A stretch of DNA of 61,821 bases from Phycisphaerae bacterium (lineage in GTDB: Bacteria; Planctomycetota; Phycisphaerae; Phycisphaerales; UBA1924). Below, piece after piece: positions 32,707 to 41,302 of this stretch. The stretch lies in NCBI GenBank assembly GCA_002706885.1, contig PAKY01000110.1, positions 1 to 61,821 of the forward strand, in the 5' to 3' direction. Made by a program: the position numbers and the translations under genes. Position 1 is the stretch's first letter. Every line of letters begins with the position of its first letter. The notes beneath the pieces were generated by a model that worked only from the letters and a program-made list of their open reading frames with translations, searched no databases and was not told the DNA's origin.

Positions 32707-33678
32707 ATGCGTCATACGTTCGCCGCCGTCGTCGCGATGCTCGCGACCGCTCCTGTCGCTTTCGCTCAGGAAGCGAATCGCCAGGTCACCACCGCCGCCG
32801 ATCTCGCTCGGGCCCTGATGGAAGCGGGGATCGAGCTGCCTCCGGGGGTGCAGATCATGGAGGACGGGTCGGTGAGCGTGCCCGCGGAATTGGCGCCTCC
32901 GGAGATGGAGGGCGTGGACGCGAACGCCGCGGCGCCGGCGCCGATGGCGCCCGCGGCGGCGGAACCCGCGGACGATGGCTTGCCGGGCGACCCGACGAAC
33001 GCGATCCCGGCCGAGCCCGAGGTGAAGTGGGACAACAAGATCGACATGGCGCTCAATTTCTCGGAGGGGAACTCGGAGACCAGGAGCTTCCGCGCGGGGT
33101 ATGTGGGCACGCGATCGACGACGAGCTCGGACCTGTCGCTCGACGCTTCGTACAGCTATTCGAACAACGACGGCGAGACGAACCAGAACAAGGCGACGGC
33201 GGGCGTCAACCACGACTGGCTGCTGCCGGAATCGAAGTGGCTCTACTTCGCGGGCGGACGGGCCGACTACGACCAGTTCGCGTCCTGGCGGTACCGCGTG
33301 AACGCGAACGGCGGTATCGGTTACGAGCTGATCGATCGGGAGAACTTCGACCTGACGCTGCGCGGCGGTGTCGGGTTCGCCAAGGAGTTCGGTTCGGATC
33401 GCAACGAGATCATTCCGGAAGGGTTACTGGGCGCCGACGTCTCGTGGACGATCGCGGAGAACCAGTCGCTCGAGGCGACGTTCCGCTACTTTCCCGATCT
33501 GCTGAACACGTCCGATTTCCGCACGGTGACGACGGCCGCGTGGCGGCTCGATCTGGACAGCATCAACGACGGCCTCGGCCTGACCGCGGGCCTCCGCCAC
33601 GAGCACCAGACGCGGGTCGATCCGGGCGTGGAGCAGAACGACCTGAGCGTGTACGCGGGTCTGACCTGGGATTTCTGA
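32707..33678 (+). CDS. DUF481 outer-membrane beta-barrel protein
   Basis: The 323-residue protein starts at 32707 with a signal peptide (FAAVVAMLATAPVAFAQ). A Pro/Ala-rich linker (residues 55-105) leads into a DUF481 (YdiY-like) barrel: WDNKIDMALNFSEGNSETRS, YSYSNNDGETNQNKATAGVN, WLYFAGGRADYDQFASWRYR and a terminal SVYAGLTWDF, whose last Phe is the usual outer-membrane signature. It is divergent from gmhB. Family members are outer-membrane proteins of unclear function, some salt-induced. Confidence 0.85.
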   Translation: MRHTFAAVVAMLATAPVAFAQEANRQVTTAADLARALMEAGIELPPGVQIMEDGSVSVPAELAPPEMEGVDANAAAPAPMAPAAAEPADDGLPGDPTNAIPAEPEVKWDNKIDMALNFSEGNSETRSFRAGYVGTRSTTSSDLSLDASYSYSNNDGETNQNKATAGVNHDWLLPESKWLYFAGGRADYDQFASWRYRVNANGGIGYELIDRENFDLTLRGGVGFAKEFGSDRNEIIPEGLLGADVSWTIAENQSLEATFRYFPDLLNTSDFRTVTTAAWRLDLDSINDGLGLTAGLRHEHQTRVDPGVEQNDLSVYAGLTWDF

Positions 33679-33684
33679 GTTAGG

Positions 33685-33791
33685 GAAGCGACGGAGCGAC
33701 GAAGCGACGTAGCGACGGAGGGTTACGGAACGGGCGTCGCGCTTGGTTTCTGAGCCCTTCGTCGCTTCGTCGCTCTGTCGCTCCGTCGCTA
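33685..33791. repeat. Inverted pair of 8-mer arrays
   Basis: GAAGCGAC-type 8-mers run from 33685 to 33721. The complementary GTCGCTTC/GTCGCTCC units run from 33756 to 33791, separated by 34 bases. Together they form a long near-palindrome able to fold into a stem of about 35 bp. It lies between the DUF481 stop and the next start. Confidence 0.8.
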
Positions 33792-33838
33792 CTTCAACAC
33801 CCTTAGACTCTGCCGCGCACCCTCTTCGGAGATCATCG

Positions 33839-35296
33839 ATGAAGACGCTCGGACGTGGTTTCGCCGCGCTCGCTCTGGCTGTTGGTTCGGGTCTGGCGAT
33901 CGGGCCGGCGTCTGGTCTGGCTTCGGCGCAGAACGCCTCCCCCACCATCGTCATCGACGGCGACGTTTCCGAGTGGCCCCAGGGGGTCTACGCGGTGGCG
34001 ACGGATCGGCACGTCGCGATCCGGTTCCAGCTCGAGGCGCCCGTGTCGCTCGGGGCGGCGCCGATGTCGGTGAAGGTCGTCGCCGATCTCGACGGCGACA
34101 ACGGGACGGGGATGGACCACCTCGGTATGGGGGCGGACGTCGAGATCACGTTCTCCGACCCGTCGAGCCGCGGACGCTGGGGGCCGGAGACGGTCATTGA
34201 GTTTCTCACGGCCGACGGGCGACGGGAGAAGATCAGCGGGCGCGAGCTCGGGCTGGTGTTCGCGCCGACGCACGCTAGCGACTGGTTCGAGATGCGTTTT
34301 GAGCGCAAGCCGGCGGTGTTCGGCTCGGCGAAGGACGTCGAGTCGCCCGTGTTCAAGTACCGCGTGATCGCGGGCGGGCGCCAGCCGCGGGACCCCGCGG
34401 TCGGCCTGATCAGCCTCCCGATGTCGGCGCGACCGAAGCCGTTTTCGCCCGCGGACGCCACGATCCCACCGAAGCCCGATGGGGCGCTCCGGGTGCTCTC
34501 GTGGAACGTTCTGTGGACGGCGCCGCAGGAGAGCCCCGAGCCGTTCGCGCGCGTGCTAAGGGCGCTGCGGCCCGACATCGTGCTCTTCCAGGAGTGGGAT
34601 CGGGACGACATCTCGGACACGAGCGTGTCGGCGTGGTTGAACGAGCACGCGAGCGAGCAGGGCGTGTGGAACGCTGAGACGAACGGCGCCTGGGGCGTGG
34701 CGGTGGCGACGCCGCACACGATCACACACCGCGGGCCGAGCGACGTGCTCGCGGACGGCACACGGTGGGACTACCCGATCCGCGTGGCGTCGGCGGCGAT
34801 CGACACGCCAGTGGGGAGCTTCGTCGTTGGCTCCGTGCACACCAAATGCTGCGGCTCGCTCGGAACGGACGAGGACCATCGTCGGGCGGTCGAGGCGGAG
34901 GCGATCAACGACACGCTCCAGGCGCTCGCGGCGCAGGCGGGGACGGATCGCGTGATTCTCGCGGGCGACTTCAACCTCGTTGGCGCGTCGTCGGTGCTCC
35001 CGGTGGCGACGGCGGCGCTCGACACGGACGGCTCGTGCCTGACGCCCGCGGCGGCGACGGTGCTCGGCGACGGGGGCGCGACATACACCTACGTCGGTCG
35101 GCCCGATCGAGGCGACGTTCCGTCTCGGCTCGATTACATCAACTATCCGGACGCGACGATGGACGTGGCGAACGCGTTCGTGCTCCGCATCGACACGTTG
35201 AGCGACGCGTCGCTCGCGGCGTCGGGCCTCACGCTCGAGGACGCGTGGGCGAGCGATCACCTCCCGGTGGTGGTGGATCTGGTCGAGAAGAAGTGA
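33839..35296 (+). CDS. Exported endonuclease/exonuclease/phosphatase-family protein
   Basis: The 485-residue protein starts at 33839 with signal peptide FAALALAVGSGLAIG. The N-terminal 190 residues form a beta-rich domain (ASPTIVIDGDVSEWPQGVYA, carbohydrate-binding or DOMON-like in style). The C-terminal catalytic domain has LRVLSWNVLWTA, PDIVLFQEWD, VGSVHTKCCGS, ILAGDFNLVGAS and SRLDYINYP...WASDHLPVVVDL, the full set of EEP metal and catalytic residues. The substrate could be a nucleic acid, a phosphoester or a lipid. It is probably periplasmic or secreted. Confidence 0.85.
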   Translation: MKTLGRGFAALALAVGSGLAIGPASGLASAQNASPTIVIDGDVSEWPQGVYAVATDRHVAIRFQLEAPVSLGAAPMSVKVVADLDGDNGTGMDHLGMGADVEITFSDPSSRGRWGPETVIEFLTADGRREKISGRELGLVFAPTHASDWFEMRFERKPAVFGSAKDVESPVFKYRVIAGGRQPRDPAVGLISLPMSARPKPFSPADATIPPKPDGALRVLSWNVLWTAPQESPEPFARVLRALRPDIVLFQEWDRDDISDTSVSAWLNEHASEQGVWNAETNGAWGVAVATPHTITHRGPSDVLADGTRWDYPIRVASAAIDTPVGSFVVGSVHTKCCGSLGTDEDHRRAVEAEAINDTLQALAAQAGTDRVILAGDFNLVGASSVLPVATAALDTDGSCLTPAAATVLGDGGATYTYVGRPDRGDVPSRLDYINYPDATMDVANAFVLRIDTLSDASLAASGLTLEDAWASDHLPVVVDLVEKK

Positions 35297-35324
35297 CCGA
35301 AGGGTCGATCACGAGCGAGCGTCT

Positions 35325-35780
35325 TTAGTCACCGGAATCGTCGTTCCGCTTGTCGCCCTTCGGCGGGAGCTCGACGACGCGCATCTTGGCCCATGCGTCG
35401 ATCGGGCCGTCCTCGATGACGAAGCGCATGACGCCCGCCTCGAGGCGGATGCGTTCGGGCACCGAATACTCGTCGCCCGCGTCACGGACGCGGAGACTCA
35501 TCGGGTCGGTCGCGGGAACCTCGAAGGGACCGAGGGTCGCCTTGGCGCCCTTCTCCATGCGCCTGTTCGCGAGCTGAATCGAGGCGTCGCCCATCTGGTC
35601 CTGCTCGATGAGCACGTCCACGGGCCGCTGGGATTTGTTCTCGACTTCGATGGTGTAGGTGGCGCAGCCGGTGAGGAGGACGAGGAGGGCGGCGCAGGTG
35701 ATCGTCGCGAGCATTGCGCGCGTGGGGGGCCGGCTTTGGTTTGCCCCAGGCTTGCGCCAGGGGCTTGTGAGACTGTTCAT
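35325..35780 (-). CDS. Hypothetical lipoprotein with REP-B in its 5' coding end
   Basis: The mature part is a lipoprotein: ITCAALLVLLTGCATY with the lipobox Cys, then TIEVENKSQRPVDVLIEQDQ and a beta-rich domain of about 100 residues. Two starts are possible. The ATG at 35780 overlaps the nuoD stop (ATGA) and gives 151 residues with N-terminus MNSLTSPWRKPGANQ, encoded by a REP-B copy. The ATG at 35714 gives 129 residues and a shorter signal without positive charge. I favour 35780 for coupling and for the Arg residues it adds, but this is uncertain. Confidence 0.7.
   Translation of the reverse strand: MNSLTSPWRKPGANQSRPPTRAMLATITCAALLVLLTGCATYTIEVENKSQRPVDVLIEQDQMGDASIQLANRRMEKGAKATLGPFEVPATDPMSLRVRDAGDEYSVPERIRLEAGVMRFVIEDGPIDAWAKMRVVELPPKGDKRNDDSGD
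35743..35764. repeat. REP-B palindrome at the lipoprotein 5' end
   Basis: Exact REP-B core between the nuoD stop and the lipoprotein signal peptide. On the minus strand it encodes SPWRKPGA in frame with both the ATG at 35780 and the lipoprotein. Confidence 0.85.
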
Positions 35781-37066
35781 CGGTCGAGCTCGGCGGCGAC
35801 GATGTTGAGTGAGCCGAGGACGGCGACGACGTCGGCGAGCATGTGACCCTCGATGAGCTTGGGCATGAGCTGGTAGTTGATGAAGCTCGGCGGGCGGGTC
35901 TTGACGCGCCACGGGCGCGGGCCGCCGTCGCTGACAATGAAGTAGCCCAGCTCGCCGTTCGCGGTCTCGTTCGCTCCGTAGGCCTCGGCGACGGGCGGCT
36001 CCCAGCCGCGGTTGGACATGATCAGCTCAAAGTGCTGGATGAGGCCCTCGATCGAGCCGTACACGTCTTCCTTGCGGGGCTTGGTGACCTTGCCGTCGGC
36101 GAAGACGTCGAGGGGGCCCTGGGGGATGTTGTCGATGAGCTGCTCGATGATCTTGATCGACTGCTTGGCCTCTTCGAGCCGGACCTGGAACCGCGCGTAG
36201 ACGTCGCCCTCGCTCGAGACGGGGACGCTGAACTTCACGGCCTCGGCGCCCTCGCCGTCCCAGTTGTCGGCGTAGCAGAGGTAGGGCTCGTCCTTGCGGA
36301 GGTCGCGGCGGACGCCGGAGGCGCGGGCGATCGGGCCCGTGGCGCTCCACGCGTTGGCCTCTTCAAACGTAAGCGTGCCGACGTCGCGCGTGCGGTCGAT
36401 GAAGATGCGGTTGCGGCTGAGGAGGCCGTCGATGTCCTTCAGCGCCACGGCGAGGTCGCCGCGGATGAAGTTCTTGACCATCTTCTTGAACACCTCCTCG
36501 TCGGGCAGTTCCTTCATGGCGCCGCCGACGCGCGACCAGTCGGGGTGGTAGCGCTGGCCCGAGATGTAGTCGCAGATGTCGTAGATCCGCTCGCGCTGGT
36601 TGAAGCCGTAGAGGAAGCCCGTGAACGCGCCGAGGTCGAGCGCCGCTGCGCCGATGCAGAGCAGGTGGTCCTGGATCCGGCCCAGCTCGGCCATGATCGT
36701 GCGGAGCACCTTGCAGCGCGGGGTGATCGAGATGCCGAAGAGGGTCTCGACCGCGTGGTGCCAGCAGATGTCGTTCGAGATCGGGCTCAGGTAGTTCATC
36801 CGGCTCACGATCGTGACGTACTGGTTGTAGTCGAGGTGCTCGCCGAGCTTCTCGAAGCCCGAGTGCAGGTAGCCGATGTGCGGCGTGCAGCGGGCGATCC
36901 GCTCGCCGTCGAGCTCGAGCACGAGGCGGAGCGTCGTGTGCGTCGCGGGGTGCTGGGGGCCGAAGTTCAGGACCCAGCGGTCGCCCGTGTCGACGTGCTC
37001 GCTCAGGTACTCGGTCGTATCGATGGTGACGTCGTAGCCCTCGTCGGGCTTCAGCGTGTACGGCAT
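35777..37066 (-). CDS. nuoD: NADH-quinone oxidoreductase subunit D (49 kDa subunit)
   Basis: The 429-residue protein is complex I subunit NuoD, lining the quinone site. The start at 37066 has AGGGAG about nine bases upstream; in-frame upstream ATGs give an unrelated Pro/Arg-rich extension. Hallmarks are VLNFGPQHPATHTTLRLVLE, HIGYLHSGFEKLGE, YVTIVSRMNYLSP, RIQDHLLCIG and C-terminal SFINYQLMPKLIEGHMLADV followed by GSLNIVAAELDR. No other nuo gene is in the window; the neighbours are a lipoprotein and a divergent permease. It is therefore detached from the usual nuoA-N order. Confidence 0.93.
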   Translation of the reverse strand: MPYTLKPDEGYDVTIDTTEYLSEHVDTGDRWVLNFGPQHPATHTTLRLVLELDGERIARCTPHIGYLHSGFEKLGEHLDYNQYVTIVSRMNYLSPISNDICWHHAVETLFGISITPRCKVLRTIMAELGRIQDHLLCIGAAALDLGAFTGFLYGFNQRERIYDICDYISGQRYHPDWSRVGGAMKELPDEEVFKKMVKNFIRGDLAVALKDIDGLLSRNRIFIDRTRDVGTLTFEEANAWSATGPIARASGVRRDLRKDEPYLCYADNWDGEGAEAVKFSVPVSSEGDVYARFQVRLEEAKQSIKIIEQLIDNIPQGPLDVFADGKVTKPRKEDVYGSIEGLIQHFELIMSNRGWEPPVAEAYGANETANGELGYFIVSDGGPRPWRVKTRPPSFINYQLMPKLIEGHMLADVVAVLGSLNIVAAELDR

Positions 37067-37220
37067 GCGTCCAGGCTCCCTGTCGGCGCTCGCTGTCGGC
37101 TCGGTCCGGGCCATCGTAGCGGCGGGCAGGCGGGTGGACGCCCATGGGGACGGATCCCGAATGGGGGGACGGTTCGAGGCGGGCGGGTCGCCCCGCGGCG
37201 TTGGGCGCGTACCGTTCGGT

Positions 37221-38360
37221 ATGCCCACGTGGCTCGAGACCTACCTCGTCGAACTCTGGTCGATCACGACCGACACCGGGCTCTGGCTCATCGTCGGCCT
37301 CCTCTTCGCGGGCGTCACGCACGCCTTCATCCCGAAGGGGTGGCTCGAGAAACAGCTCGGCGGCAATGGCCTCAAGCCGATCCTCAAGGCGTCCGCCCTC
37401 GGCGTGCCGCTCCCGCTCTGCTCGTGCAGCGTCATCCCCGTCGCAGCCGGCCTTCGTGAACAGGGAGCCTCCAAAGGCGCCTCAGCCGCGTTCGCGATCT
37501 CGACACCCCAAACGGGCGAGGAATCGATTCCGCTCACGTGGGCCCTCTTCGGTCCCGTGTTTGCGCTGGCTCGGCCCGTCATCGCGATCGCGACGGCGTT
37601 CACGGCGGGGGTGTTGATTGAAAAGACAGGGGATGAAGCGACGGAGCGACGAAGCGACGAAGCGACGAAGGGTGGCGGTGGCGGGAGTTGCTGTCATGCC
37701 GCGGCGCCGGCGCCGGCTCCGAAGCCAGCGTGCTGTCACACGGAAGGCGCCGATGACGAAAACCCCTCCGTCGCTCCGTCGCTTCGTCGCTCCGTCGCTT
37801 CCGCCCTCCACTACGCCTTCGTGACAATGCTTGTCGATCTCGCGCCGTGGCTCGCGGCGGGGTTGCTGCTTGCGGCGCTGGTCGGCGCCGCGGCGCCCGA
37901 GGACTGGATCGCGGCGCATCTCGGCGGCGGGTTCCTGCCGCTGCTGCTCGCGGCGGTCATCGGGATCCCGCTGTACATCTGCGCAACGAGTTCCACGCCG
38001 CTCGCGGCAACGCTCGTCGCGGCGGGGATGAGCCCCGGGGCGGCGCTGGTCCTGCTTCTTGCGGGCCCCGCGACGAACACCGCGACGATGGCGTGGGTCA
38101 TCAAGGACCTCGGCGGGAAGGCGCTCGCGATCTACCTCGCGGTGATCTTCGTCTTCGCCGTCGCGGCGGGCTGGGCGTTCGACGCGTTGCTTGGGGCGAC
38201 GGTGACCGCCTCCGAGGTCGCGGCGCACGAGCACGGCGCGAATGCGATCGAATCGGTAGCCGCCGCGGTCTTCGGCGTGCTGCTTGTCGGGGCGCTGGCG
38301 ATGCGGTTTGGCCGGCTGTTCAGGACGTCGTCAGACGCGCCAGAGCTCGCGACGGAGTAG
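37221..38360 (+). CDS. Permease of the SO_0444/ArsP-like family (Cu/Zn or metalloid efflux)
   Basis: The 379-residue membrane protein has about eight transmembrane segments in two halves. The first half has VPLPLCSCSVIPVAAGLREQ, the CSC motif of this family. The second has IPLYICATSSTPLAATLVAAG and GPATNTATMAWVIKDLGGKA. Between them is a cytoplasmic loop with CCHAAAPAPAPKPACCH, a likely metal-binding segment. That loop is bracketed by inverted 8-mer arrays translated as GDEATERRSDEATKG and NPSVAPSLRRSVASA, absent from a typical member. The start at 37221 follows a divergent promoter region shared with nuoD. Confidence 0.82.
   Translation: MPTWLETYLVELWSITTDTGLWLIVGLLFAGVTHAFIPKGWLEKQLGGNGLKPILKASALGVPLPLCSCSVIPVAAGLREQGASKGASAAFAISTPQTGEESIPLTWALFGPVFALARPVIAIATAFTAGVLIEKTGDEATERRSDEATKGGGGGSCCHAAAPAPAPKPACCHTEGADDENPSVAPSLRRSVASALHYAFVTMLVDLAPWLAAGLLLAALVGAAAPEDWIAAHLGGGFLPLLLAAVIGIPLYICATSSTPLAATLVAAGMSPGAALVLLLAGPATNTATMAWVIKDLGGKALAIYLAVIFVFAVAAGWAFDALLGATVTASEVAAHEHGANAIESVAAAVFGVLLVGALAMRFGRLFRTSSDAPELATE
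37635..37802. repeat. Inverted 8-mer arrays inside the permease gene
   Basis: About four GAAGCGAC units lie at 37635-37672 and the complementary CCGTCGCTT units at 37764-37802, enclosing 91 bases that code for the Cys/His loop. The frame is kept on both sides. The arrangement is the same as at 33685-33791 but with a coding insert. Confidence 0.85.
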
Positions 38361-38366
38361 ACCGCG

Positions 38367-38855
38367 CTACTTCACGGCGATGTCGGCGACCTTGCCCGAC
38401 ATCTCGTTCAGCTTCTTGCCCTCGCTCGAGAGCTCGGCGTCAGCGAGGTTCGCGCGGACCTGCCCGGACTTGGCGATCACCCAGCCGCCCGCAGCCACGC
38501 CGGGCGTGTCGCTCGCCGCGATGTCCGATTCGCCCTTGTTCGAGCCGATGGGGAGTGTCGGCATCTTCAGGAGATAGGGTCCGTAGACGAAGACGGTCGT
38601 CGGCGTCGCGCTGACGTTGCCCTGGCGGTCGGTGTACTGCGTCAGGTGAGCGGTCGTGGTCGGCATATCGCCCGCGTGCTCGGCGCGGTAGTGCTCGACG
38701 GCCTTTGTCAGGATCGTCAGGTTCTGGCGGAGGGCGTTTTCCTGGGCCGACACCGTGAAGGAGGACATGCGCGGGATGGCCACAGCGGCGATGACGCCGA
38801 GGATGACGACAACCGTCACAAGCTCGATCAGTGAGAAGCCACGGCGACCGCGCAT
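38367..38855 (-). CDS. Type II secretion/type IV pilin-like pseudopilin
   Basis: The 162-residue protein starts at 38855 and has a short basic leader MRGRRG followed by FSLIELVTVVVILGVIAAVA, the prepilin peptidase site with Glu at mature position 5. The C-terminal globular domain has NLTILTKAVEHYRAEHAGDM and YGPYLLKMPTLPIGSNKG, similar to GspG/GspH-like minor pseudopilins found widely in planctomycetes. It converges on the permease gene with six bases between the stops. No other secretion gene is near, so it is an orphan pseudopilin. Confidence 0.87.
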   Translation of the reverse strand: MRGRRGFSLIELVTVVVILGVIAAVAIPRMSSFTVSAQENALRQNLTILTKAVEHYRAEHAGDMPTTTAHLTQYTDRQGNVSATPTTVFVYGPYLLKMPTLPIGSNKGESDIAASDTPGVAAGGWVIAKSGQVRANLADAELSSEGKKLNEMSGKVADIAVK

Positions 38856-39100
38856 GCGCCGTGGATCGGTCAGAGCGAGCTCTGACTCGAATTCGTGCGA
38901 GCGCCTCGGCCCAATGCGTCCCAGAACGATCGGCACAAACGCGCCGCAACCCGATGTCGGTCAACGCGTTTCGAACAATGCGTCGCGGGTCGGTGCGCTC
39001 GCGCAAGATCGCGGCGTCCCCCTGCATTTCGGACAAAACTGGGGAGACCTCTCCGCAGATCGACAGAGACAATCGGCGGACGCCCCATGGAAGTTCAGCC

Positions 39101-40615
39101 CTATGCGTAGTTCTGAACGGCTCTTGCGATCAGCCTCGCGCCGAACCCCGTCGGGCCCGCGATGAACGGTCCGCTGTCCTTGTCGGTCGCGTGGGTGCCG
39201 GCGATATCGAGGTGGGCCCACGGGATGGTGGCGTCGCAGAAGTAGCTCAGGAACGCCGCGCCCTGGATCGGGTGGGCCTCGCGCACCGGGGCCGAGTTCA
39301 CGATGTCAGCGATCGGGCTCTTCATCATGTCGCGGTACTTCTGGTCGTGCGGGAGGCGCCAGACGCGCTCGTCGGTCGCGACGCCCGCTGCTTCGACGGC
39401 GGCGCGGAGGCCGTCGTCATCGCACCACATGCCGGCGAACGCCGACCCGAGGGCGACCACGACGCCACCCGTGAGAGTCGCCGAATCGAGGATGGCGGAC
39501 GGCTTTTCCTTCTCGCACGCCCAGCAGAGGGCGTCGGCCATGACGAGTCGGCCTTCGGCGTCGGTGTTGGTCACCTCGACGGTGACGCCGTTGCGGAACG
39601 TGATGACGTCGTCGGGGCGATAGGCCTCGTCGCTGATGGCGTTCTCGGCGCTCGCGAGGAGCGCGACGACGCGGCAGTTGGGCTTGATGACGGTGGCGAT
39701 GGCCTGCATGGCGCCAATGACGCCGCAGCCGCCGTCTTTGTCGCGCTTCATGCCGCGCATGCCGCCGCCGACCTTGATGCTCAGGCCGCCCGAGTCGTAG
39801 GTCATGGTCTTGCCGACGAGGACGATGGTCTTCGCGCCGCGCGGCAGGCGGGCGGGGGCGTACTCCATGCGGATGAGGCAGGGCTTGTTCTCGCTCGCCT
39901 TGCCGACGTTGATGAGCCCGGTCATCCGCTCGTCCTCGAGCTTCTTGCCGCTCATCACGGTGCACTTCATGCCGTGGGCGCGGGCGAGCCTGCGGCACTC
40001 GGAGGCCATCCACTCGGGCGTCGCGATGTTGGGCGGCGTCTGGCTCAGGCGGCGGGCGGTGTTGCACGCCTCGGCGAGGAGGAGGCCTTCCTTCATGCCC
40101 TTCGTGAACGCGTCGTCGGGGCAGCGGAGGCTCAGCTTGCCGAGATCGCGCTTGGTCGTCGCCTTGCCGCGGAGGTCGTCGTAGTTCCACGAGAGAATGC
40201 CGAGGGCTTCGCCGAACGCCACGCCTCCGCTCTGCGCATCGACCTTGCCGGTCTTCCCGCGGCCCGCGCTCAGTGGTCCTTCGAGGTCGACCTCGATCGT
40301 GTGATCCTTCGTCAGCGCGAGACGACGCCCGACGGCCGCCGCGGCTGTGCGGACGCGGCCAGGGCCGTCGGTCGCGTTGAACCCGTCCTTGTCACCGAGG
40401 CCCACGACGACGACGCGCTCGTACTCGCCCTTGGCGGGGAAGGCCTCGACGACCCGTCCAACGTCACCCGTCGCCTCGACGCGCGCGACGGCGGCCTTGA
40501 CGGACCCATCCGGGTCGCGGCGCGCGCTCACGCGATCGAGCTTCTCACCCTTGAACTGACCGAGGACCAGGACCTGCGGGTTGCCCCGCGAACTCACGCG
40601 CACCGACTCGAACAT
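39101..40615 (-). CDS. pepA: Leucyl aminopeptidase (M17)
   Basis: The 504-residue M17 peptidase has AAGGGAG upstream of the start at 40615. The C-terminal catalytic domain contains PPNIATPEWMA, IVLVGKTMTYDSGGLSIKVG with metal-binding Lys and Asp, MKRDKDGGCGVIGAM, and the signature NTDAEGRLVMADAL, then ATLTGGVVVALGSAFAGM. The third motif is slightly unusual (DKDGG rather than DMGGA). It releases N-terminal amino acids as a cytoplasmic hexamer. The N-terminal domain is less conserved, as is normal. Confidence 0.92.
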   Translation of the reverse strand: MFESVRVSSRGNPQVLVLGQFKGEKLDRVSARRDPDGSVKAAVARVEATGDVGRVVEAFPAKGEYERVVVVGLGDKDGFNATDGPGRVRTAAAAVGRRLALTKDHTIEVDLEGPLSAGRGKTGKVDAQSGGVAFGEALGILSWNYDDLRGKATTKRDLGKLSLRCPDDAFTKGMKEGLLLAEACNTARRLSQTPPNIATPEWMASECRRLARAHGMKCTVMSGKKLEDERMTGLINVGKASENKPCLIRMEYAPARLPRGAKTIVLVGKTMTYDSGGLSIKVGGGMRGMKRDKDGGCGVIGAMQAIATVIKPNCRVVALLASAENAISDEAYRPDDVITFRNGVTVEVTNTDAEGRLVMADALCWACEKEKPSAILDSATLTGGVVVALGSAFAGMWCDDDGLRAAVEAAGVATDERVWRLPHDQKYRDMMKSPIADIVNSAPVREAHPIQGAAFLSYFCDATIPWAHLDIAGTHATDKDSGPFIAGPTGFGARLIARAVQNYA

Positions 40616-40717
40616 CACCGCTCCCTTCAGCGCGCCCGACCGCCGCGTCAACGACACGACACGACAAAGCGGACGCCGAGCGGCGCAGCCTACCCCAAGC
40701 GGTGATTCCGTGCGGCG

Positions 40718-41221
40718 TTACGCGGCGGACAGGCCGCCGTCTTCGCCCGGCTCATCGGCCAGCTCGATGGACGCGTCACTGGCGATCGGCTCCTCGCCCG
40801 CGTCCTCGGCCTTGCGGAGCAGGACCCCCGCGAGGCGCGCAAAGTCGCGAAGCGTGACGATCCCGAGCAACGCCTTGGAGGCGTTGACGACCGGGAGACA
40901 GGAGACGCCCGCGTTCAGCATCGTTTCGCACGCCTCGGCGACGGTGGCCTCGGGCGATGTCGTGACGAGTTCGCGCGTCATCATCTGGTGGACGCGGCGC
41001 TTCAGGCTCGCGACGTCCTGCGTGCGCTCGGCCATCTTGCCGATGAACGGGCTGACGTGCTCGAGCATGTCGTGCTCGGTGATGACGCCGACGACCTTGG
41101 TCGCTTCCATCACGACGAGGTGATGGAACGGGTGCTGGCGGAACATCCGCCCCACGTCCTCGAGGGTCGAATCCATGTCGATCCAGACCACTCGGGTTGT
41201 CATCATTTCGCTGACGAGCAT
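40718..41221 (-). CDS. CBS-domain pair protein
   Basis: The 167-residue protein starts at 41221 with GGGGAGG eight bases upstream. The two CBS motifs are SEMMTTRVVWIDMDSTLEDV with HHLVVMEATKVVGVITEHDM, and HQMMTRELVTTSPEATVAEA with CLPVVNASKALLGIVTLRDF. Such stand-alone Bateman modules bind adenosyl nucleotides and regulate partner proteins. An acidic tail of about 30 residues follows. It is divergent from the HIT gene, 81 bases away. Confidence 0.88.
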   Translation of the reverse strand: MLVSEMMTTRVVWIDMDSTLEDVGRMFRQHPFHHLVVMEATKVVGVITEHDMLEHVSPFIGKMAERTQDVASLKRRVHQMMTRELVTTSPEATVAEACETMLNAGVSCLPVVNASKALLGIVTLRDFARLAGVLLRKAEDAGEEPIASDASIELADEPGEDGGLSAA

Positions 41222-41302
41222 CGGCGGTCCTCCCCGTGGAGCGTTCCACCTCGACATCGGCCACTGAGATGGCACAGTCGAGCGAAACCGTAAACTCGGA
41301 CC

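Noticed and set aside
37067..37228. Upstream in-frame starts for nuoD
   Set aside because: They add a Pro/Arg-rich extension not seen in NuoD and lack the good ribosome site found before 37066.
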